64,000 bases of DNA, from assembly GCA_033032175.1 (NCBI GenBank), contig CM065320.1:16759413-16823412 (forward strand). The letters are read 5' to 3'. Under the pieces are notes generated by a model. The model ran no database searches. It was not told the DNA's origin and worked only from the letters and a program-made list of their open reading frames with translations. Shown here piece by piece: positions 32,484-44,803 of this stretch (position 1 is the first letter of the stretch; every line of letters begins with the position of its first letter). The translations under genes were made by a program, and so were the position numbers. The DNA comes from Saturnia japonica (lineage: Eukaryota; Arthropoda; Insecta; Lepidoptera; Saturniidae).

Positions 32484-34082
32484 CACACATCAAAAAAGTC
32501 TAAGCAACATGCGTGATATTACAAATTTTTCCATTTATATTAATTAATTTCTAAATATTTACTCAAACAAAGTGCGTAGGTAAGTAAACTTTTTTGTTAT
32601 TGATGACATACTGGCTGGTTGTAAAAAAAATATTTGATTATGTTTTGTTTTTTCATAAAATTCAAATGACTGCGAATTTGTTTGAATTTAAGTGCGTTTT
32701 AATTGCTACGTTTAGTCTTGATTTTATAATTTTACCAACCATTTAAATAAAGTTAGCGACAAAATTGAATTGTTAGATATTCTTTACGTCATGAAGCGAC
32801 GTCATTTGATGGCAGATGAAATGCAAAGATCTATAAGGATGTTGCAAGCGGGAAGTAATCAATCTCAGGTATCTCGACATTTTGGCATTCATAGAAGTGT
32901 TATTTGTCGTCTTTGGCAGCGCTATAATAATACAGGAGAATCCGCTGAATAGCATCCAGGCTGTAAAAGGAGTACAACCACTCGGCAAGACCGGTACATA
33001 CAACTGACTGCAAGACGCCAGCCGATGTTAACCGCTCGAGAGATAAGTTTGAGGCTACAAATTTCAAGTGGTGTTGATGTAAGTCCTCAAACTGTGCGAA
33101 ATCGACTGCATGAGTACGGCCTACGAGCTCGACGCCCAATCAGGTGCCCACCGATACGTCACGGGAATCGCGCACGTCGATATGAATGGTGTAGAGAACG
33201 CATAACATGGACCCAGGAACAATGGGATAAAATTATGTTTTCCGATGAGTCGCGATTCGGGTTTAAGCCTGATACAAGAAGGGTGCGAGTGTATCGTCGG
33301 CCCGGAAATACTGAAAGGCTCAGGTGCGTTCAGGAAGTTCATCCATACAGCGGCTCAACAGTTATGTTATGGGCGGGTATTATGAAGAACAGGCGAACTG
33401 AGCTTGTTTTTGTAAATGGAAACATGAATGCTGAAAATTACATTGAGGATATTCTCAAACCTTATGTCTACCCATTTGCACAAACCTTTGGCTCCGATTT
33501 TAGGTTAATACATGACAATGCGCGATCACATACAGCTCGGCGAACCAGTGAATACTTTACAACGGAGAACATCCGGGTATTGCCCTGGCCTGCACAATCG
33601 CCAGATGTCAACCCCATCGAGCACGCATGGGACATGCTCCAGAGACGTGTTTTGAAGGACTTGGACGGAGCGACAACAACCCAACAGCTGAAGGATTTGC
33701 TACAATTCCATTGGGAGCGAATACCGCAAGATGACATAAACAGTCTCATTAATTCAATGAATAATCGTTGCCGACAAGTTCTGAATAGCAGAGGAGCCCA
33801 TACTTTGTATTAAATTGTTCTATTCTTTCACAATAAATCCATTTTCTTTAGAAATTTCGTTTTGTAAGAAAAAAGTTTAGTTTCTTATGTATCTTAGTTT
33901 CTACAGTATATTCTAATATTGTTCATTTCTGTTATTAAAAGAACTTATAAAGACAACAGCTGTTATTTTTACACCATAGAACCCTAAAGATATTATTTTA
34001 AAAATAAAATACAAGGTTATAATGTGAAGAACCATCTTAAAATTTAAATTAGTACATGTTGCTTAGACTTTTTTGATGAGTG
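32484..34082 (+). mobile_element. Tc1-type transposon (1.6 kb) with TA duplication
   Basis: Terminal inverted repeats of about 28 bp, one mismatch by eye, containing ATCAAAAAAGTCTAAGCAAC. TA flanks both ends (32482-32483 and 34083-34084). It encodes one transposase. It sits inside the left arm of the foldback element, whose right arm is uninterrupted, so it inserted later. Confidence 0.9.
32791..33813 (+). pseudogene. Tc1 transposase (DD34E), one in-frame stop
   Basis: Starts MKRRHLMADEMQRSIRML with a helix-turn-helix (SQVSRHFGIHRSVICRLWQR). A TAG at 32950-32952 interrupts, after which the same frame continues to 33813 without another break. A second DNA-binding region precedes the catalytic core: MFSDESRF (first Asp), LIHDNARSH (second Asp), SPDVNPIEHAWD (Glu), with 34 residues between the second Asp and the Glu, which is the Tc1 spacing. 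C-terminal residues include NRCRQVLNSRG. Apart from the stop it looks intact, so it is probably recent. Function would need read-through or another source of transposase. Confidence 0.88.
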
Positions 34083-35884
34083 TAGTTTGGGTTGTGGTTA
34101 CTTGGGCAGGTAACCGGTAGTAAAGGTGTATAAAATAGTACCTTATATTCGTTAACGTATAAAGCTCAATTTTTTAATACTTTGTTAAAGATTACTTTAG
34201 AAATCTCGTCGTCCATTGCCAGACACTTATGACAGTTGCTACCCCCTGCCAGACACCCCTAAACTTTAATAAATTATAATTAAACTTTTGTTATAGTATG
34301 AAAGCTAAATTTTATATATGTTACTTGGGGACCTATGAAAAGACGTTACCTCAATAGCCAGACAGTTTTAATGGTTTTTACATCTTGCCAGACACATCGA
34401 AAGTCCGCTGTAAGTGTGAGCGCGAGGGCTTAGTCGATTACGATCTGTTAAGATATCTAATAAAAAAAAAAATTTATTACATTTATAGCTATGTTATAGA
34501 AAGTAAAAAATATCATTTTAATATTATGAAATACGAAAGAAAAGTATTATACATGTAAAAAAAAAAAAAATTGCTGCAATAGCTCGCTTTTGCAAGGTGG
34601 TAGATTGCTAGCGTGAAAATTTCGCAACTTCTTTCGGTCAAAAGCTTCGTTTACATCGGAGACTGCTGATTTTCAAAACAGTTTTACATTTTTTTAGAGT
34701 TTCCTCCGAGAACAATATTATTTTACCATCACTTTTATTACAAACGAAACAAATTAATGTGTCTCCCATGATAACACTTTTTACTAAAATTACACTTTTA
34801 TTTCACAACAAAACTGCACAAATTTCGATTATAAAACGTGGTTGCATCTGCACATACTTGTTCAATACATCACTAAAAGACAGATGATACGCAGTAAAAG
34901 ATCACAGTCGACTAAGCGCCCTATCTCACTCGCACCCGCTTGAACGGTTGTTATCTCGCGCTCGCACTTACAGCGGACTTTCGATGTGTCTGGCAAGATG
35001 TAAAAACCATTAAAACTGTCTGGCTATTGAGGTAACGTCTTTTCATAGGTCCCCAAGTAACATATATAAAATTTAGCTTTTATACTATAACAAAAGTATA
35101 ATTATAATTTATTAAAGTTTAGGGGTGTCTGGCAGGGGGTAGCAACTGTCATAAGTGTCTGGCAATGGACGACGAGATTTCTAAAGTTTTCTTTAACAAA
35201 ATATTTAAAAAATGAGCTTTATACGTTAACGAATGTAAGGTACTATTTTATACACATTTACTACCGGTTACCTGCCCAAGTAACCACAACCCAAACTATA
35301 TAGTCCCTGTTCGTTCTTACCTGTATAGGGGACATGCACAGATGAACTTTCATCTTTTATAAAATAACGAAGGTCTGGCCCTCGTGGGCTATTGCTACCA
35401 TATATAATCACAACTTCGGACCAACGCTTAATGACAACATATTATATTCAGAAATTTGATTGTAAGCATTTTCTGATAATCGCTTGCTTTTTTGAAGTTA
35501 CAATAAAATACTTACTTCTTTTGTCGCTTTCAGTAGAAGGTAAAGCTGAGAGCTGCGCGCGCGCATTATGATGTTAGCCAGCAGTGATATGAATACATTT
35601 CACTGACTTATTAATTGTGTAAAAATATTTTTTATGTGTTTTTGACGATTTATAATAGTGTTATTTGCATTCCTTATTAGCCTATCAGTTATAGAATGTA
35701 GTATGCTTCCTACCGAGTAAATTTCATTAAAAGCGAGTGAGAATTTGTGAAAAAAATAGTTTTGTGCATTCTTTTACGACATCTAAAATATTATTGACGA
35801 TTCCCATATTCTGTCAGTTGATCAATAATATAGGTTACCAGTGTACAAAGTTTCATAAAAACTGTAAATGCGAACCGTAAACTT

Positions 35885-36050
35885 CCTCATCCACCTAGTG
35901 TTCATAAGCGCGAGTGCTATGCTCGAAGTTCTGGGTTCGATTATGGAACCTAAAAAACATACCCGGCGAACACCTCTGCATAACCCTTCAGGAATACAGG
36001 CGAGATGGTATGTTACAAGCCATCAGCCGTCATTGGATTTGTTAATTTAG
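35885..36050 (+). mobile_element. tRNA-derived SINE fragment
   Basis: CACCTAGTGTTCATAAGCGC, then GAGTGCTATGCTCGAAGTTC, then GGGTTCGATTATGG. The last block fits a Pol III B box, and the first is A-box-like with a degenerate G. The arrangement resembles tRNA-related lepidopteran SINEs. Confidence 0.55.
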
Positions 36051-36574
36051 ATGAGAATTTAATTTTCTTATCTAGTTTTTATTTTTAAACGCTTATATAA
36101 AATATTGCATGATGTGCTCGTCTTTTATAGGAGTACTCTATTAAGTGATTTATTCAGGGCATAATATAATATAAATATAATATATTTATCTAGAAACTAT
36201 GCTTACTACAATAGACAAAAAAGGGCGTAATGATATATCTTTTTATATAAAAAATACCTTTCATTCCAGTTAATTCAGGCAGATGAATCTTTCCCAGTGA
36301 GAGAAGTATTATGTTAAAAGGTTTTTGTGTTATCGATCGAATATCCGTTACTCGAGCCGAATGGTGTAAAAAATTGCGTTGTCCGCGTTCATTACCGTTT
36401 CCGGTGATTATAGGGCGGGTGCGGGTGAGGAGGAACTACCTTCGCTCAGTGAGACCCTTTGTGATGAAACTGTTCGCTGTGGGACGTTGGGGAGTTTTTC
36501 ACGGAAACAAGACTAATTTCGGTGGCGGAAAATTATTATACTTTTTTCTCTTGGCACGTTCCTTTTCCAATCAG

Positions 36575-36593
36575 CATATATATATATATATAT
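36575..36593. repeat. TA microsatellite
   Basis: Short uninterrupted run of AT dinucleotides. Confidence 0.85.
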
Positions 36594-37677
36594 TCGATTG
36601 CATCTTGACCATATATTGCTGTAAGAATGAGTAACAATTTATAATTCGTTTTCTGCAATCCTTCACTGTCTTCGAAATTTATATTTTCCACATATTGAGG
36701 AACCGAAAGTTTTAACCCTACGAGCTTCAGGATGCCAACTGAATTACTACATCCTTTGTTGAACAAGCTCTTCTGAGACCTGAAATAACGATCTGCACCG
36801 TGTCGCACTCGTGGGTACTTGAAAAGGCAAGTAATGGGATTCAGGAATTTTAAATCGGGGTTGTCTTTAAATTCTATTTTTAATGTGTATATTGTAGGTT
36901 TGGCCGGAAACGGTAAACACGATAAACATAATAGGGGCTAGTTGTCAACTTCAGTAGACAGGATACTGGTTCCAAGCGAGTACAAGGAAATTACCTAACA
37001 CAATGTTAAGATTGCATGTAAGATACATGCATGATATTATGTTCCTTATTAAATAATATTAACAATATTATCAATATTTAAAGGGCCGACCTTTCTTTTT
37101 GATATTTAAACTTACGTCATAGTATGTGGTGTCCTGGCTAGATATTACAAGTCTATAATTAATATAACAAGGTTTCTAAGAAAAATAACACTTTTTATAA
37201 ATTTTGAAATTGGTGTAATTACGAAAACAAATAGAAAAAAAATTCAATAAACATAATAAAATCGAAATTATAAATCATAGTCGAAATAAAAAACGTTCTC
37301 ATAAAACAGGATCAGCACTCGTAGTACTATTGCATTATGGAATGGTTGGTTTGCAACGAAATACAATACTTATCAGGGAAAGCACTGCAGTTGTATGGTC
37401 ATTCGTTTCTATAGAGGTTTTTCAACCGCAAGCAATGCAGGTTATTCAAATACTGCTTTCGTATCATTCACTCATTTCACCATATCCGGTTGCCATATTT
37501 GTCTCGTTGTTTTTGCAAACTGTGTCGAACTTTTTTGATCATGGGCATGACCTAACATTAGTCGTAATATATTTTCACCGACCAGTGTACAGAGTGGTTT
37601 GACCTTAACGAGTAAATGATTTACAAGCATTGAATGAAGAACACTCAGATACCTGTTGTTGTTTTCGAAGTAAAAAG

Positions 37678-37896
37678 TTATACAAAGGTTAGCATCAGTC
37701 CTATTATCACTGATACATTAAGTATCTTCGATCGCCGAGTTAATGCGTGGACGTTTCTTTTATTACTTATAGTTAGAAGAGGTAAGTCCTTGAGGTCCCT
37801 ACTCACTTTCATACAGTCGAGAACGTAAAGATTCATATAAGTTTTTTCATCATTACCACAATATGTATCGCAAGTTTTCGGACAAATCATGAGCAT
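37678..37896 (-). pseudogene. decayed Kazal-like module
   Basis: Minus-strand frame of 72 residues. Its first third reads CPKTCDTYCGNDEKTYMNLY then VLDC, the pattern of the Kazal modules just upstream (PVCGTNEITYNNRYLLDC). The Cys before VLDC is replaced by Tyr, exactly as in domain 4 of the neighbouring gene, and the rest of the frame has no final Kazal Cys. It lies 45 bp beyond the stop of the Kazal gene. It could be a lost extra exon or a relic of a tandem duplicate. Confidence 0.5.
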
Positions 37897-37941
37897 CTAT
37901 TCTTCTTTTCGCAATAAAGCAGGCAAAGGTCTATTGTATCA

Positions 37942-38825
37942 CTATTCTTTGTTGCATTTGCACGTGCATTCGCAATTAGTACTTGTTAATGGTGGTAATC
38001 CATACATCGCTCGTCGTTTGTTCTCACATCCAAGTTTGCAAAGGTTCGCATAAGTTCTTTTATCACTAGCGTAAACCGGTTTGTATTCTTCCGAACAAAT
38101 ACAATTTATACATGGGCCTCCATACATGACGCCAACTCGCGGCAGGCCGAGATGATCATGTCTTCGGTTCTCACAATCGAGCAGATAACGGTTGTTATAG
38201 GTTATTTCATTTGTACCACAAACGGGGTCTACGATAAGTGGGCAATTGCAATTTTCTACTGGACAAGCTCCAAAAAATCTAACTCCGATACCCGGTCTAC
38301 CTTTTACTTGATTTAATTGGCTGATACACACGAGGACGCAAACATTCTTGTAGGTTTTATTATCAGTGCCGCATACAGGATTAATATCGCTACTGCAGAT
38401 ACAAATCGGTTGTTTGCAGGAATCTTTATAAACGATATAGATGCTTGGCAGACCGTATTGATCCCGTCGTTTATTCTCGCAGTCGAACTCGCACTCGTTG
38501 GAGTATGTCTGGTTATCAGAACCACAGACTGGTTGGTAAACGGCAGGGCATACGCATGACTCTATATCACATTCTCCATAATAAGCGACGTCAATAGACG
38601 GTAAGCCGATTCTAATGTTACGATTGCTAACACATTTGAGGAGGCATATGTTAGAATAAGTTTTGTTGTTGGTGCCGCATACTGGTTCTTGATTGAAGTC
38701 ACAATTGCAGTTGTTTCCTGATGTCGAAGTGGTTAGAATTGCGTGACCTCCCGATGCCGAGATCGCAATAGCGGCATCAACCGAAACCACGTATGGTGTA
38801 AATGATGCGCTAAAAAACGCTAAAA
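37942..38825 (-). CDS. secreted multi-domain Kazal-type protease inhibitor, main exon
   Basis: The minus-strand exon begins after an acceptor CAG (38826-38828) with LAFFSASFTPYVVSVDA, the end of a signal peptide whose start must lie in an upstream exon I could not place. Five Kazal modules follow, each C-x-C...PVCG...TY.N.C...C...G.C. Domain 4 has Tyr in place of the fourth Cys (TYNNRYLLDC), and domain 5 has PVYASD in place of PVCGSD, losing the third Cys, so each is short of one disulfide. Predicted P1 residues are Phe, Ala, Ser, Leu and Glu, pointing to chymotrypsin-, elastase- or subtilisin-like targets rather than trypsins. The Gly-Leu-Pro repeat after the fifth Cys is shared by most modules. 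The stop is TAG at 37942-37944. Confidence 0.82.
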
Positions 38826-40154
38826 CTGAGGAAAATTTTTAGAAATTAATATAAACCAAAAGCTTTGTGTTCATTTCAGAAATTTATAGGTAATGGTAAT
38901 TTCGGAACTATATATTTACCAATTAAAATTAGACATTGAGATGTTAACAAAACTAAATATAAAATTAAGAACAGCAATTGACAGTAAGTAAATTTAAAAT
39001 TCTCAAATGCTTAAGTTTTCTCACGATGGTTTTTTTCACCATCAATTTCCGTCATCATGTCAGCAAGGTTTCAATTACCATTTAACTGGATAATCACTTA
39101 GGTACTGGTAATGAAACACGGCGCATCATACATAGTGGTGGTTTAGAACTGACTACACTATTAGCCTTAGGAGCCCTATCCAAAAACAGAGCCGCTTATA
39201 GCTTTTACAGCTTTACAGGGCTAAGAGGCGAGCGCTTAAGGCACTCAGCGGCGAAAGCGTGAGCAACAAGCGCGCAAAGGTGCCGAAGTGGCCGGACCTC
39301 GGCTTGGGCTGCTGCCGCGATTATAATTAAGTCGCGATCTGATTAATTCCCTATCCGTTCTTATGCATGTCCCTGCCTCCTGGAAGGAAGGAAGGTCACA
39401 GTCCTATTGGCCTATCTATGTGGTAACTCTACTTTACTAATGTTCATAGAATGTTTGATGAAGCTTTAAAAAATCTAGATAATTTTTACGTACCAAATAA
39501 TATCTCCATATTATCCACATAACCTTCGTCATGCAAAACGTTGTGGAGTAAGTGTGCAATTGGTTATATACATTTCCTCTGTTGACATTGCTCGTTTGTA
39601 CCGCGTTTAGACAATATAAAGACTGATTAATGTATCAATGATAAACACACAACGTGAAAACAATACATCTCATTTATCACACTTATTTGTAAGTAAATTT
39701 TATGACCTACATTTATATTATTCTTCGTATTTTTCACTGTTTTTTAACACTAAAAGTAACAAGTGACTTCGATCGATGCAAAATAATTATTTTTTATTTT
39801 TATAACCGTTCATCTTGATTTATGACTATTATAGTCAGTATTAACTGTGGAATAAAATGGTGTTAGAATTCCAGTAATGCAGCATTATATGTCTTTTTTG
39901 ATGTGAAGCATCTATAGGCGAGGGTAAACCGGATTGTTGGCGTGGTGACGCATCACCACGCTATATGACGGAATATATGTACTATGAATTATGAAATTAT
40001 GAAAAGAATTGAGTTATCGCGTTTTCTAATAAATTTTTAAGTTTTGTTTTTAATAAAAATGAATATTTATGTAATAAACAGATATTATTTTATGGAACAA
40101 ATTTGTAATGCTTTATCTTTTTACTATGCTGATTCCTGTCAAATCTGGTCTTTT
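38826..40154. other. upstream region of the Kazal gene
   Basis: Should contain the first Kazal exon (minus strand, ending in phase 1), which I could not identify. Holds a diverged Jockey 3' UTR at 39146-39400. Otherwise AT-rich. Confidence 0.4.
39146..39400 (-). mobile_element. diverged Jockey LINE 3' UTR remnant
   Basis: Starts GAACTGACTACACTATTAGC and contains GGCGAGCGCTTAAGGCACTC and GCCTCCTGGAAGGAAGGAAG, matching the Jockey 3' UTR at 26466-26992 with divergence. Minus orientation. Close to the remnant at 25866-26110, so probably an older subfamily. Confidence 0.68.
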
Positions 40155-40159
40155 ATGTA

Positions 40160-41111
40160 TGTAGCTACATCTCTCGCCACAACTGACGCATCAACGCATC
40201 GACACAACTAACTACGTAGCGACACATAGCGACATTTATCGAGCCACATAGGACGCATCCTACTATCCTACATTGCGCTATAGAAATTCACTCTATCGTT
40301 GAGTATATATACAAGAACCCGACTACAACAGTCGGGGCAGCTGCCCGCCAGATATAGCACCCGTCTGGCCGGAGGATCCTCCCTTTTCTATGGCGGATGA
40401 GGAACTTTACTCTCTGTTCCTCATCTCCGCTAAAGTGGTGACCCCGACTGTTGCGTCAGCACAACCTTCTTCACAAAAGCTACGTCATCATCACTTCCTC
40501 AAGCTTTCGAGCAGCGAGTCCAATACAGCCAGCCAGAATCCACGGCTACTACGGGTATCCTGACCATACGCATGCAGCGGACGCGCATTCCTGCTCAGCC
40601 CCACAACCTTCTCAGCGACCTTGGCACAGCACACTGCACTTCGGCCGGTCAGCAAGCAGCAGAAAACGCACTTCTCTCCTGGTCGACGCAGCAGCCAATC
40701 ACCGCAGACAGTTCCGACTCACCGTGAACTATGCGACATCTAGTTCCGACTCACTAGAACATTCCATTGGCCCGGCAAGCATCACAAATGGACGACTCAA
40801 CCTGCTAACGACCTCCGGTCTCGGAGGGGAGTGATGTAGCGACATCTCTCGCTACAACTGACGCATCAACGCATCGACACAACTAACTACGTAGCAACAC
40901 ATAGCGACATCTATCGAGCCACATAGGACGCATCATACTATCCTACATTGCGCTATAGAAATTCACTCTATCGTTGAGTATATATATACAAGAACCCGAC
41001 TACAACAGTCGGGGCAGCTGCCCGCCAGACATAGCACCCGTCTGGCCGGAGGATCCTCCCTTTTCTATGGCGGATGAGGAACTTTACTCTCTGTTCCTCA
41101 TCTCCGCTAAA
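40160..41111 (+). mobile_element. miniature LTR retrotransposon (TRIM-like, 952 bp)
   Basis: Two direct repeats, 40160-40434 (275 bp) and 40835-41111 (277 bp), about 97% alike by eye, flank a 400-bp interior. The 5-bp ATGTA is duplicated outside (40155-40159 and 41112-41116). A primer-binding site TGGTGACCCCGAC (40436-40448) starts one base after the left LTR, and a polypurine tract GGAGGGGAGTGA (40823-40834) abuts the right LTR. The interior has no retroviral-type domain; its 127-codon frame (40451-40834) is not recognisable. It must be mobilised by proteins of another element. The LTRs contain their own inverted block (ATGAGGAACTTTACTC near TCTGTTCCTCATCTCC). Confidence 0.85.
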
Positions 41112-41116
41112 ATGTA

Positions 41117-44100
41117 TATAACTTATACAAAATAATTTCGATGTTTCACATCTGCCAGGCGACCCGAGACGGATTTAAAAAAAAATAGAGTATAGGTAAG
41201 CGCTTGGTTTCAATCTTATCTAATGGTAAGTAAAGATGAGACCGACCATAGCCCTTACATATCATATGCCTGTTTACTCTTCGTTTGTTTTTATACTTCA
41301 CTACACTTACGCTCTGTGAGTTTAACATTATCGGAATAAGAAAAAAATGATTTAAAACAAGAAATATTGAACAAAAAATCAGGCGAACAACACAACCCTG
41401 GCATCATTATTCAACAGGATGCAGGACGTGCATGTGTAGTTGGTTTGGATGATTCAAGTCTTAAAATATTATTTGACGTGCCCTGAGATTCGAATGCTTA
41501 AACTCCAAATCCTTTGACCGGTGTTTAATAACTCTGCCCTCGAATTTTACGTACATTTTTATTATGTAAAAGGGACAAGGGGTTAAGTACATACTACTTA
41601 GCAGTTAATAAATCCTACAATTTTGTTGTGCATAATTTATAGTATTCCCACATTTATTCGAATAAATTTTATACATAACAATTATTTTTCTTTTACTGAA
41701 ATAATGCGTAGATAGATTCTTATTAAGCCAAAAACTTAAACATGTGTGCATTTCGTGTGAAAACGACAAAGACCAAACAATGATTAACGTTTGAACAGTT
41801 GAAAATGAAACCCATATATCACTTAACCATATATTATTTCTATTTATATGTTATAAAAGAAGAAATTACGTAATATGTAATATTTGCTATATTATATAAT
41901 TTCATATGATAATAGGGAAATAAGTTATAACGGTTTTTAATTTGACAATAAATACATTACAATTTATTACTAATCTAAAATTCTTGGATAATTCTATTGT
42001 ATTGTATTATTTATGTAGATATTATGTATTGAAAACATAGCACGTGAGTTACAAGATAATTAGAAAACTTACGTTTATCTATTATTATTTTAAATATAAG
42101 CATAACGCTCGAGCCGATTGAGCATTTTGAGCGTACCTCGGTGATGTATGTTGAGTGCTAATATAAAGTTAATATCTTATAGTTAATGATAATCAGTTGT
42201 GTAATTAATTTAAATTATGGTATTATTTGATTGCCAAAGCAAACAACAGTTGTTGAACAATATGATTAGTCAATTGAGGAATTTTTATTTTTAATTAAAC
42301 TATTTGTTTTTTTTTTTCTGTGTATTCTGTACCCTTTACAAGTAACACCCTAAAGGGTCCATTAAGTGCCTTATTTATTTACAGTACCCAAGTCTCAGAA
42401 CATGTGTGTCCCGGTCTAAATAACAAACATCGAATCAGCGCTTTTCAATCCAGACGGACTGGGATGATTTGATAATCCCGGCCTTGCGTGTCGGCCATCT
42501 TTATTCAATCTTCGGCACCTTTCTATTGGGGTTGCGTGCGCGTGACTTGAATATGCATCGAATATTCAGGGTGACCATAATAAAGAATATTTCGGAAAAT
42601 ATTAAAGTTAATAACTGTGAAGGAAAAGAGAGAAGGAAGGAATACAAGTGAAGAGACGTGGTTTTTCTTTTTATAAAAGTTCTATAAAATTTAAAAACAA
42701 ATGGAGAAAACTGTAATTATGTTGTCTGGTTTAAATACTTGAAATTTTTGAAGTGGAACTTCTTTAGAATCGTTGTGATTTCAAACCGGATGCAATGGAA
42801 AAAAAGACAGGTAAGAGACACAAAAGCTAATATGAATGTTATACTGTGTGAGGTAAGGGCTACATTCCCATACATTTTTTACTAGCGCTTAGGACCGTTT
42901 GGAACTGGGTGAAGTTTTTCAAGAAATGAGGGAGCCGCGGGGTGAATACTTGCTTGTATTTGAGCATTTATTAAACAAATAAACTTTGTAATTATCCTAC
43001 CCTTATTATATATACTCAACTCATTCTTTTGTCGATTTACTGAAGTTTCACTTCTATCGTGTGTGAATCGCACACACACCTTTTTATTTTATTTATTTGA
43101 CCATTTACAGTTTGACCATAATGCCACCTGACGTAGCCTAAAATAATAACACACTTGCCTAATTATGGCAGTTGTTTTTAAGTACGGCAACAGGAACTCA
43201 TCGGTGTATGCTTAACTAAAAGTTTTCAACAGGAAAATGACGACATACAGTATGTATTAAAAACTCCGTCGGATCCGTGAAGGCGTTATCAGGTATCGAG
43301 ATTATATTCTGTTTATGTTGTCTATCTCAGATTTGAAGTAAAAAAAATTGCCCCTAATAAAATGTAAAAAAAATTAATTAAATGAGAAATCTTACATGGT
43401 AATACAGGCAGCGCGGCGCAGGGTACTGCCATACGATCAAACGTACCACAGGGCCGCGGCGGGGCTGACGACGGTGTTATCACATTTTCAAAATTTGCTA
43501 AATTTTAGGGAAACTAAAACTAGATATGTTAATCTTAAATCGCAATAACATTTTTATTTTCATAATAAATAAAATTTTGATATTTTTTGGTAATGTCATT
43601 GGGGTACCTTTATATCCTTTTCGGATTCGACGGGGTTTTTAATATACATATTGTAAGCAAGGTGAAAAAAAGAAAATACACTACTAATATTTTTAATATT
43701 TTTAATATTTTTCTTCATAAAATCCTTCGTTTAATGAAGGAGATAAATTCGAATACTGGAAAAGTTTTTGCAGTGTAGGTATTTACAGTAAAATATGATT
43801 TAGCATTTTACAGCAGGTGACGCACCTGTCATAATTTTGCGCTTGGGCGTGTCGCGTTATTTTTTCTTTTTTTAATCGTTATAGGTTTAACGTTATCTGA
43901 CTTGATCTTAAGTGACAATGTGGCCCAAGATGGTGGCACACTAAGCCTAGTGGAAGACTGGTTCTCGAGGGCAGCTACCGGAACACACTTATTGGTGTAT
44001 GGCAACAGATTTTCAACTTGCGGGTGGTAGCTAGCCAGGCGTGTATTAGAAAAATCCCTACAACCATGCTATGTATTCATCACGATATTTTCCTTCACCA

Positions 44101-44799
44101 GGCGCTCAGGATTGGATCAGTTGGTCTTTATTCAGTAATCAAGTGGGGTAGTGGAGTAGATATCTGTACCCGAGTTGGTCGCGACCACCATGCACATAGT
44201 GATAAGTCCTTCGCAATTATTCTACATTGGTTTGTCTTGTTTTGGAATAAACCAGTGTACAGTGCCAGCTGTCGAGAGGCTTGCATGGATTGCAGATCTA
44301 ACGGCGGTCACCGTTATTTAGTTACTGTTGTTATGTTGTGGTATAATGAAAACAACTATAAAAACATATGGGTATATAGTTGTGATGCCTTATAATGTTA
44401 TTTATTTATTTATGTGATAAATTAGCTTTATAATTAATTATATTCTTTTAACGTTTCTGTCGGTGAGTCAAAAAAAAACAAAAAATCACCAGTGTGGTCA
44501 TACGCAAGTGACTATTGCAAATACAATAAATACACTGAAATCGGATATCATGGTTGCTCTAGCATTCGATGAGGTCGAAACTTCATGCGGTAAACACCCC
44601 ACATTTATCTTTCTAGGTATGAAATAATGGTCTTTATTAGCCTTAATATTATTTTATTATTTATCAAGGCCAGTGAATTCTGTAAATGTCCCATTGGTAA
44701 ACAAGGCCAGGAGGTCCAAGAGCGATAGTACGGTCTTAATCATGACGTCACTTCATGACATACCTGCGGATTATTTCAGATGCTGAGGAAACCATTATT
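41117..44799. other. AT-rich intergenic sequence
   Basis: No supported gene. The frame 44018-44395 (+) has several Cys but no family I recognise. 41485-41550 may be a degenerate tRNA-derived SINE on the minus strand. 43670-43715 is an AATATTTTT repeat. Confidence 0.45.
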
Positions 44800-44803
44800 T
44801 GTA

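Larger units (their letters stand above)
32390..35390. mobile_element. foldback-like element with long inverted repeats, split by Tc1
   Basis: The left arm (32390-32483 plus 34085-34445) is the reverse complement of the right arm (about 34900-35390), with small differences and a 30-base extra piece in the right arm. Outer ends read AGCCCACGAGGGCCAGACC. About 450 bp of unrelated AT-rich sequence lies between the arms. Each arm carries GCCAGACA motifs (left arm 34218, 34248, 34357, 34387). No coding capacity apart from the inserted Tc1. No clear target duplication seen, so the superfamily is open. Confidence 0.8.
35391..37677. other. intergenic sequence with a SINE and a TA repeat
   Basis: No gene supported. 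Contains a tRNA-derived SINE (35885-36050) and a TA microsatellite (36575-36593). The open frame 36311-36634 runs into the microsatellite and shows no domain. Confidence 0.45.

Noticed and set aside
36311..36634. 107-codon plus-strand frame
   Set aside because: Runs into a TA microsatellite and has no domain, splice context or codon pattern suggesting a gene.
37330..37602. 90-codon plus-strand frame near the Kazal gene
   Set aside because: Hydrophobic but without signal or motif; likely chance.
40451..40834. 127-codon frame inside the TRIM-like element as a gene
   Set aside because: No domain, no ATG at the start, and it ends at the right LTR; it is more simply the non-coding interior of a miniature element.
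41485..41550. Possible tRNA-derived SINE on the minus strand
   Set aside because: Only a weak B-box-like GCATTCGAATCTC; no convincing A box or tail.
44018..44395. 125-codon plus-strand frame with several Cys
   Set aside because: No family recognised; irregular composition and no splice or promoter signals.
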